64,000 nt of DNA, taken from positions 20,094,334 to 20,158,333 of the forward strand of contig OW388302.1 of the NCBI GenBank assembly GCA_936450465.1. Direction: 5' to 3'. The notes under the pieces are model-generated. The model did no database searches, was not told the origin of the DNA, and saw nothing but the letters and a program-made list of their open reading frames with translations. Shown here piece by piece: positions 56,912 through 64,000 of the stretch. The position numbers and the translations under genes are program-made. Source of the DNA: Gibbula magus. Lineage: Eukaryota > Mollusca > Gastropoda > Trochida > Trochidae. Position 1 is the first letter of the stretch, and every line of letters begins with the position of its first letter.

Positions 56912-58420
56912 GAATGATACTGATAGTTCAAATACAGTTGCAGTGTTGAAATCGCTTTTTCAAAATGTTTTTGGGTCAGAGTATTTGGCATTTAAGTCAA
57001 ATGTATAAAGTATAAAATGTAGAAACTACATAAGATACAATAAAATATGGTGTCGACATGAATAACCTTCTTGAACTTAAATTTGTTGACGCGTCTTTAC
57101 TGTAGGATGTCATAAAATGCCAAAAAGGCCTTTTAGACTCGCCAATCTCATCTAGTTACGGAGATTCGAAAACGTGGATTTTGAGAATTGCCAATGTTTC
57201 TCAGAAATATGCATAGATAATGTTTTGAAATATCAGGTTTAGTTAAGTTTACCTTCTGAAGACATGATGTATCTCTGTTTCAGTCGTGAGTATCACTCTT
57301 GGAATGAATTATCTTGTATTTTGTATGGTGACGTTTCTTTTGCGGTTGAGTACAGTATACACCAGCTAAATTTAATGTTGATTATATAGACACGCAGATC
57401 CCGGCGAACATCCTGTTTAGTGCCTGCCTGCTATGTAAGAGGAAGCACGTTTATTAAGTGACACCGAACACACTAGTACTGTTGTGTAGATGTTTATCTA
57501 TAACATAGTCTTAATAATCTGCAAACATATTATACATGCAAAGAACGAAAGTGTTTCCATTTGTCCAACCTTGTTACAATACAATAACAGGTGACATTAT
57601 ATTAAGGGTTTACTGTTTAACGTTACAAGGATCAAACATATCAGCATAGAAACAATATTCTTGATTGCTACCTTGCTTAACCAGATTTGCTGTTCTGAAG
57701 TGGACCATTAATGTGTGACTTACAGTAAAAAATGGAACTACTGACGTGCCTAATTATATTTATGATCAATTAATCCTCCTTAAAAGCGATAAGTATTTAG
57801 CCTGCTGTGATTTATGCATAATGAATTGACAGACAAAAATATAATTTATGCAGATGCAATCGCTGGTTAAAGACCTGATTTAATTTATGTTACCGCCCTT
57901 GCATGTTGATACATTTAAAGATATAGATTATTTCCATAAATAGTCAAAACATCCAAATGAATTACGAGGAGGATGATTAACATAAAAAGAAAATGTGTTT
58001 CATTAAAAGAACAATCATTATTTCAAGCAAACATTATACTTGTTACACAGAATAGAATAAAATGACATACAAATGTAAACGTCTAAACATAATCTAGCGA
58101 CACTTCCCCACTGATTACTAACTCATATTATTACAACACAAAACATAATTTGACATTTTTCGTTAATCAAGAAAAACCTTATTGTACGATTTTGTACCAC
58201 ATCTATACATGAAAAGCGTCTCTTACTGAGACACACTGTATTCATTTGTAAACCAAAGCGTAGAAAAGAATAACTTAGAATGTATGTTTTGGCATACTGC
58301 ATAGTCATTTATACTTATTAAACAGTACTGAAGAGCACAGCCAGTTGAGTGAGCTGCGGGTGTTGATATATGTGAGGTAAAGCGTAATATATGACTTAAA
58401 TAACTTCATTATAATAATCC
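56912..58420. other. Single-copy AT-rich flank without a recognised gene
   Basis: Begins where unit C stops matching the array. Short frames (for example minus 56991-56755, which overlaps unit C, and minus 58308-58123) look like chance. No repeats of note are seen. Confidence 0.5.
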
Positions 58421-58422
58421 TC

Positions 58423-58437
58423 CTACGAATTCACCGA
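58423..58437. repeat. First box of a CTACGAA array split by a LINE
   Basis: AATAATCCTC-CTACGAA, the same left flank as in the array units. The LINE tail begins within about 10 bp. The remaining boxes are at 60315-60372. Confidence 0.7.
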
Positions 58438-60310
58438 AAAGATAAGATAAGATAAGATAAGACTTTATTATCCCGGAGGAAATTCTTTTTACAACAAAAC
58501 GGTCTCATATATATATATATACATATAGTCACACAGTGTACACCGGTATAAACAATGCATACACAGTAATATTAATAGCTAGTACAGAACAGATTTTCAA
58601 TGTAAATGGGTCATTGTGAGACTAGATAATTTTAGTATTTACTACTTCATAATTCAAAACATTTATTAATTTCACGAATACTTGTTGGTATGAAGGACTG
58701 TCGGGCTCTGTTTGTCCTTAACGAAGGTAACCGAAAGCGGCGACCAGAAGGAAGTAGTTCGAAATGATGGGACAATATATGGGAACTATCGGATCTTATT
58801 TTAGCAGCTTTCTTTACAATCTGGCGCTCATAAATAAAGGACATGTTTTCGAAAGGTACTCCACTGATTTTGCTGGCGGTATTTACAATTTTGATAACTT
58901 TGTTTTTGTTGCGAACAGACAAACCTCCATACCAACCTAAAAAATTATAGGTCATCACACTTTGTATAAAAGTTTGGTAGAACACTGTCATTATGGATCT
59001 ATCAATTGAAAAATTTCTTAAGCGCCGGAGAAAATAGAGACGCTGTTGGCCTTTTTTGTAAATGTAGTCAACATGTTTTGAAAACGAGAGATTTGAATCC
59101 AATATGACGCCGAGATATTTGTAATGATCAACTCTTTCAATCTCTTCATTATTGATTCTAATAGGATGAAGAGGTTCCTTATTTCGCCGAAAATCAACAA
59201 TCATTTCTTTGGTTTTCTTAACATTGAGAAAAAGAAAGTTATCTCTACACCAGGACAGGAACTTTTCAATGCCTTGACGATAAATATGTTCTGAATCAGA
59301 AATTAGGCCAGTAAGGGCAGCATCATCTGCAAATTTCACCGTAAACACATCATTTAATGACAAGTGACAATCATTGGTGTACAAAATGAAAAGTAATGGT
59401 GACAAAACACAGCCTTGTGGGGCGCCAGTAGAGGTTGACAAAAGAGACGACTGATGTCCATTTACACTAACATACTGAGTTCGATTGACCATAACATCCT
59501 TAACCCATCTGATAATATTGGAGTTAACACCTAGATTTAACAGTTTACTCATCAACAAGTGAGGCTGAATTGTATTGAACGCCGAAGAGAAATCAACAAA
59601 GAGGATCCTGACGTAGTTGTTACACGTTTCTAGGTGAGAATAAATATTCTGCAGGAGGGTCAGCGTTGCATCCTCTGTCCCTCGCCCTGGTCTATATGCA
59701 AACTGTAACGGGTCTAACAAATGGCTGACGTTATTAAGTACATATCTTTTTATAATCCGTTCAAGACACTTCATCACAATAGACGTCAAAGCAACTGGGC
59801 GGTAGTCATTATTTACCACAGGATTGGTCTTTTTCGGAACAGGAATTATATTGGACGTTTTCCATAGAGTAGGTATAACAGCTGAGTTAACTGACCACTG
59901 AAACAATTTTTGAAAAATGGCACAAAGTTGTTCTCCGCATTCTTTCAAAACAATACTAGGCAAACTGTCAGGACCACACGCTTTACCTATTTTTAGCTGC
60001 TTAAATGACATCAAAACATCACTTTCTGTTATTATTAAGTCATCAGATGGGGGTAAAGATGCATACATCTTATCAATATCATTGGAAAAATCGTGAGAGT
60101 CAAACCTTGCATAAAACGAATTCAATTCATTTACAAAAGCATGATTATCTTGAACAGCTATAGATGAATGCTTCTTTTTAATGCCAATAACAGATTTAAG
60201 TCCTTGCCATGCATTCTTTAAGTTATTTGTAGTAAATTGTTTTTCAATTTTATCTTTATAATTCTCTTTACACTTTGCTGTTTGGCACACAATTTCATTC
60301 TGTATTCCTC
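58438..60310 (-). mobile_element. Rex1-like LINE, 5'-truncated
   Basis: The minus strand carries an RT-coding frame, a roughly 180-bp 3' region and a (TTATC)n tail (GATAA repeats at 58438-58462). The 5' end is truncated near 60310 inside the CTACGAA array, so the endonuclease part is missing. No clear target-site duplication is seen. Confidence 0.8.
58647..60290 (-). CDS. Rex1/CR1-group reverse transcriptase, open frame lacking endonuclease
   Basis: 547 open codons without a break. RT motifs in order: GKACGPDSLPSIVLKECG, NIIPVPKK, DYRPVALTSIVMKCLERII, FAYRPGRGTEDATL, ILFVDFSSAFNTI (first Asp), GAPQGCVLSPLLFILYTND, FTVKFADDAALTG (Asp pair), LNVKKTKEMIVDFRR and YKYLGVILDSNLSF. The C-terminal block contains QQRLYFLRRLRNF and PSGRRFRLPSLRTNRARQSF. 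The motif set fits Rex1/Babar-type elements. The first codon is GTG, downstream of a stop near 60310, so the true start is lost with the truncated 5' part. It could not mobilise itself without the endonuclease. Confidence 0.85.
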   Translation of the reverse strand: MCQTAKCKENYKDKIEKQFTTNNLKNAWQGLKSVIGIKKKHSSIAVQDNHAFVNELNSFYARFDSHDFSNDIDKMYASLPPSDDLIITESDVLMSFKQLKIGKACGPDSLPSIVLKECGEQLCAIFQKLFQWSVNSAVIPTLWKTSNIIPVPKKTNPVVNNDYRPVALTSIVMKCLERIIKRYVLNNVSHLLDPLQFAYRPGRGTEDATLTLLQNIYSHLETCNNYVRILFVDFSSAFNTIQPHLLMSKLLNLGVNSNIIRWVKDVMVNRTQYVSVNGHQSSLLSTSTGAPQGCVLSPLLFILYTNDCHLSLNDVFTVKFADDAALTGLISDSEHIYRQGIEKFLSWCRDNFLFLNVKKTKEMIVDFRRNKEPLHPIRINNEEIERVDHYKYLGVILDSNLSFSKHVDYIYKKGQQRLYFLRRLRNFSIDRSIMTVFYQTFIQSVMTYNFLGWYGGLSVRNKNKVIKIVNTASKISGVPFENMSFIYERQIVKKAAKIRSDSSHILSHHFELLPSGRRFRLPSLRTNRARQSFIPTSIREINKCFEL

Positions 60311-60314
60311 AGGA

Positions 60315-60385
60315 CTACGAACTGGATCCTCCTACGAAATCACCACTACTACGAACCGGTTCCTCCTACGAATCACTGGTTCCCA
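60315..60385. repeat. CTACGAA array, boxes 2-5 of the split copy
   Basis: CTACGAA at 60315, 60332, 60349 and 60366 (17 bp each), followed by GGTTCCCAT, as after the unit arrays. Confidence 0.88.
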
Positions 60386-60451
60386 TACAGTGTCTATAGT
60401 TGCAAAACATCTTATATATATATCATTTTATATTGTATATAAATACTACTT

Positions 60452-60535
60452 CTACGAATCCACCGGTTACGAATCCACCGCGTCTACGATTTCCTCGCGT
60501 CTACGAACCCGTCTGGTCTACGAAAACACCGCATC
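60452..60535. repeat. CTACGAA array, third locus
   Basis: Boxes at 60452, 60467 (TTACGAA), 60484 (CTACGAT), 60501 and 60518, again spaced 15, 17, 17, 17. Spacers share little with the other arrays beyond short ACCG words. Confidence 0.85.
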
Positions 60536-60819
60536 ACATGTGGGCTGTTTAAATACGTGTACTGCAAAAAGTCTATAAAAGATTAAGAATCAATAACTTT
60601 TAATTCAGTATCACCACAATGCAATACAAGAGTGGCCTGATTCAACATGAACGCCCGGGGTTTGATACACAAACTTCCCTTCAAATAAACAGTTAAAATA
60701 TAAGTGTAATTTACGATTCGATTGCATTTTATCCTATTGATCTGCATTTTGCATGAGATTTTCTTTGATCAGCTTGTAAATTATGACAATTCAGGTCTGA
60801 ATGATCTAGTGATAATAAA
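60536..60819. other. Noncoding stretch
   Basis: No gene or repeat recognised. Confidence 0.4.
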
Positions 60820-61250
60820 TACGCATGCCAAATATTTAAGGCCTATCACTAAAAACCCTATGACCATCATAAAATGCATCCTACACCAAGGTCACAAGGT
60901 CACAGGGTCAAAGGTTATGACCTCAGTGTGTGACATCAGAAACAACATTTTTAAAGGCCTATCCTGACAAATTAAAACTTTTGGTGAAAATTAAAATTTC
61001 AAAAGTTGTGTCGTTCATTAAGGTCAAGGTTATACGGTCAAAGAATATGACTACTTCAATGTCTTCTGTCACGGGAAACACATTTATCAAGTTTCAAAGA
61101 CATATCAAATGTTTTAGCCAAGCTATAAGTTCAGTTTGAACCCATGGTCTGAAATGAGATAGGCGGACAGACGGATTCGCACCACGACATAGACCCCTTT
61201 GGATTTCACCCGGGGGTTATGAACTGTAATAAACACACATCTGAAAGGGC
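60820..61250. repeat. AGGTCA-rich dispersed repeat
   Basis: AAGGTCACAAGGTCACAGGG, GGTCAAAGGTTATGACCTC and, at 61021, AAGGTCAAGGTTATACGGTC, then TTTCAAAGACATATCAAATG and GGCGGACAGACGGATTC. This order resembles a common repeat I remember from mollusc genomes. No coding content. Confidence 0.5.
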
Positions 61251-61264
61251 TTTACATTCAACTT

Positions 61265-61330
61265 TTTTTGTGTGTGTGTGTGTGTGGGCGTTGTGTGTGT
61301 GTGTGGGGGGGGGGGGGGGGGGGGGGGGGG
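61265..61330. repeat. (TG)n and G-tract
   Basis: TG repeats, then a run of about 28 G ending at 61330. Confidence 0.95.
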
Positions 61331-61660
61331 TTGAATGTGAGAGTTTGTGTATATGTGTCGATGTTTCTTAACAATTATTTGTGTGTGACGAAATAATTCA
61401 TTGTGAAATCCATAATTTATGTATGTGGTTCAGGTGATTAGGAAGTGTGAGGTGTGTGTGGACGGGCAGATGGTGGTTGAATGTAAGAGTGTTTAGGTGA
61501 AAGTGCGGATGTAGGAGGGTGAGTTTATATAAAACTATTCCTTTTTTTATTTTTATTTGTTTATTTCATATAACATTTATATTGCTAAATTTCCCTTGTA
61601 CAGCCTTCTGTTCTGGTGGCTCATAGATTTTATTGAATCAAATGTATGTACCTCTCTCTT
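61331..61660. other. Noncoding stretch
   Basis: GT-rich and then AT-rich sequence, no gene seen. Confidence 0.4.
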
Positions 61661-61661
61661 A

Positions 61662-61891
<230 letters not shown>

Positions 61892-62000
61892 CCAAAACAT
61901 CCAAATCTGTCGGCCTAGAGTTGATTAAATCAATTAAGGAACAACCGGTTCAGCTCGTTAAGGAGGTGTGCAAGTTGACTGATAAAGATTGAAAGGTGGT

Positions 62001-62622
62001 ACATCACTGTGCCCACTTTTTAAATTTTAGGGATTATGGCTAATTAAGACTTGCGTGGATTAGTGTGTTAAGCGGATTAGGATTAGTTGGGTGTGGGAAA
62101 ACTAGTGGGCACCTAGAAGGAAAAGAAAACTAGATTTTACTATATATCTTTTATTTATTTCTGTTTTATATATCAAATCATACATCATACACCAATGTAC
62201 ATCATTTTACATTTATTTACACATGTCAACAGTATCATTACTGCATTGATTAAAATGTATATCATATACATCATATTTCATCATATGCCTTTATCACATG
62301 GACAATATTCAAATCATTTACAAGGCAGTCAAATGTGCTACACCATCAGCATACTGGAATACAGTCTTTGTACCAATGGTAAGGCTGCTGCTTGCTTGAT
62401 GATCTTCTTGATTTCTGGCACTCTGGAGAAATCTGCCTTACTTACTTACTTACTTACTACACCAAACGCAGGTGAGCTGTAGTTCAGCGACTATGGGACA
62501 TGAGCTAAGTTGGCACCCATACTGACCACACTAATTAATCCCTCGTTAACGCTCATTAATCCCTCTATTGTTTCTCGCCTGGGTGAATCTTGTTTTTATT
62601 AGAAAAGTGGGCACAGTGATGT
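62001..62622. mobile_element. TIR-bounded element, non-autonomous
   Basis: ACATCACTGTGCCCACTTTT at 62001-62020 is perfectly inverted at 62603-62622. Looser inverted similarity (GGATTAGTGTG and AGTGGGCACC words) continues inward for about 100 bp. The interior is AT-rich with a (TTAC)n run near 62440 and no transposase. No convincing target-site duplication is visible. Confidence 0.6.
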
Positions 62623-64000
62623 TAAACCGATTGAAATACCAAAGGGGTCATAAATCAAATACACAGAGGTTCAGTATATACCTGTGTATTGAGGGTCACC
62701 TTAGTCATTCATGTTGCTTTTATTGCCTGACAGACACATCTTGCTTCCATACAACAATATATTTGGCGTATGGGCATAGACTAAATACAAGATGCACTCA
62801 CCGTGAGTTAAGAGTAACAATAAAGATGTGAAATTACATGTTAATGTATATTATATTGATTTTTCTGTGTACCCTTATAGACTGGAATAGAGTATATTTG
62901 AATATACATCCCAAAAGGCCACATATCTCACAATTACTTAAAATTGAGTTACGTTTTCCTATATGTACATGAAGTCGCATTTGTGCACCCATTTTACGTA
63001 TCTATAGGACCTACTAGTAAACCACCTTTGTCTTCTTTAGATAAGTTTCCAAAATTACATTGATTTGCACGCACGCCTATCTTGGTGCATTGTAGTTATT
63101 CTCACTATACTGAACGGGGGAAACTAGTTATTTTCAGTAGCTGTCAGTTGTGCTCGATATATATCATCGGTGATAACATTTGACACATGGGAACAACAAA
63201 CTCAATGTAGAGAATCAAGGAAGGTTTAAACATGATAACACATTAATACAACATCATTTATTCCAGATTTGTTGATATATCAACATGAAAATATACCTAG
63301 GAGCAATCATGGGTACTATCATCATCACCTTTTTATTACTCAAAAAGATCCATCATCGGTGGTACACGAGTAAATAGTAGTAATGTAATATACAAAGAAA
63401 GTATAGCAATATAACTGCATATATGAGATAATTCAATCAAATTGGTTACAAACAATCCTAATAAACTTAGATAGTTGTTTCAGAGTAAAAATCTTACTTG
63501 AAAATAGTTGACGAAATTTAAACAAACTTGGCCAGGAACAATAATATTCGTTTAACAATAACTTACGTAAATTCATAAACAAAGTTCTTTTACGATATTT
63601 TGCCATCGGCCAGTTTCAATCGGAGGTTTGTAATTGCTTGTTCTAAATCTAAGGATTAGTTTGGATATATGGTCTGGGAGGAGTAGATATTGCTCAAATC
63701 CGTTTCAGAATTGTAAAAATCACAGAGGAACAGTAGATGGCGTTTACCACTGCGCTACCCCGCCCCTTATTTTTTTTAAATTACGTCATTTGTTCAAATC
63801 ATAAACATTTAAACCAAGAAATGTTTTACCTTTAGTTGTACTATTTTATAATATCGGTTTTACTGCCAGAAAGGATTTTATAGTTTACATTTTATTAAGA
63901 TAGATGTATCTCTTATGTATGTAAATTTATACTCAAATAGATAGCATTACGTTTCCATATTTATATCCCTAAAAGGTGGTTGTATATCTATATATATTTT
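62623..64000. other. Noncoding AT-rich end of window
   Basis: No gene, RNA or repeat recognised. The short open frame ending near 62831 has no protein-like pattern. Confidence 0.45.

Noticed and set aside
56912..58420. A possible host gene in the unique flank
   Set aside because: No open frame with protein-like composition, no splice-site series and no motif could be supported.
62195..62482. A 95-codon frame inside the TIR element
   Set aside because: Low-complexity, AT-driven composition with no transposase motif.

Overview
This is a eukaryotic, AT-rich and very repeat-rich window, most likely from a marine invertebrate. The mix of Penelope-like, Polinton, Helitron-like and several non-LTR retrotransposon fragments, together with an AGGTCA-rich repeat at 60.8-61.25 kb that resembles ones I remember from molluscs, makes a mollusc my best guess. 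The taxon call is weak. I see no convincing host protein-coding gene and no structural RNA gene. Nearly every protein-like stretch is a transposable-element fragment, most of them broken.

The dominant structure is a macrosatellite-like tandem array. Three head-to-tail copies of one long unit fill 1-56911: A (1-19915), B (19916-44780) and C (44781-56911, cut off on its right side at 56911). They are near-identical over long stretches and differ by scattered substitutions and by discrete indels. Order inside a unit: 3' end of a LINE inside a TIR-bounded element; a cluster of AATCCGC repeats; a Helitron/PIF1-type fragment; a decayed gene of a D-x-GPGVGVSN family; a paired C-tract/G-tract; remnants of a Polinton/Maverick on the minus strand (C2H2 protein, packaging ATPase, integrase); a dead L1/Tx1-type LINE; an inverted Penelope-like assembly with a hammerhead-like motif; a PHD-like zinc-finger remnant; a five-box CTACGAA array; an I-type LINE end with RNase H (minus); minisatellites; a long foldback; a candidate exon; a (TA)n tract; a GTATAC cluster; a CRE/TATA promoter-like block; another LINE end; and a second foldback.

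Unit B is longer because of a nested insertion. A jockey/CR1-type LINE (minus, 33475-38595) sits in the RNase H region of the I-type LINE and is flanked by an unusually long duplication of target sequence (220 and 288 bp). It is itself split by an L1/Tx1-type LINE (34468-38300) that has a 16-bp target-site duplication and an A-rich tail. Unit A lacks both elements, so they arrived after the amplification. B also carries a small insert (about 40.75-40.92 kb) with a good hammerhead ribozyme core.

Right of the array (56912-64000) the sequence is single-copy in this window: an almost gene-free stretch, a Rex1-like LINE with an open 547-codon reverse-transcriptase frame that splits a second CTACGAA array, a third CTACGAA array, low-complexity tracts, and a TIR-bounded element at 62001-62622. 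The most unusual signal is the CTACGAA element: five copies of a heptamer at spacings 15-17-17-17 bp, with the spacing kept while the spacers diverge.
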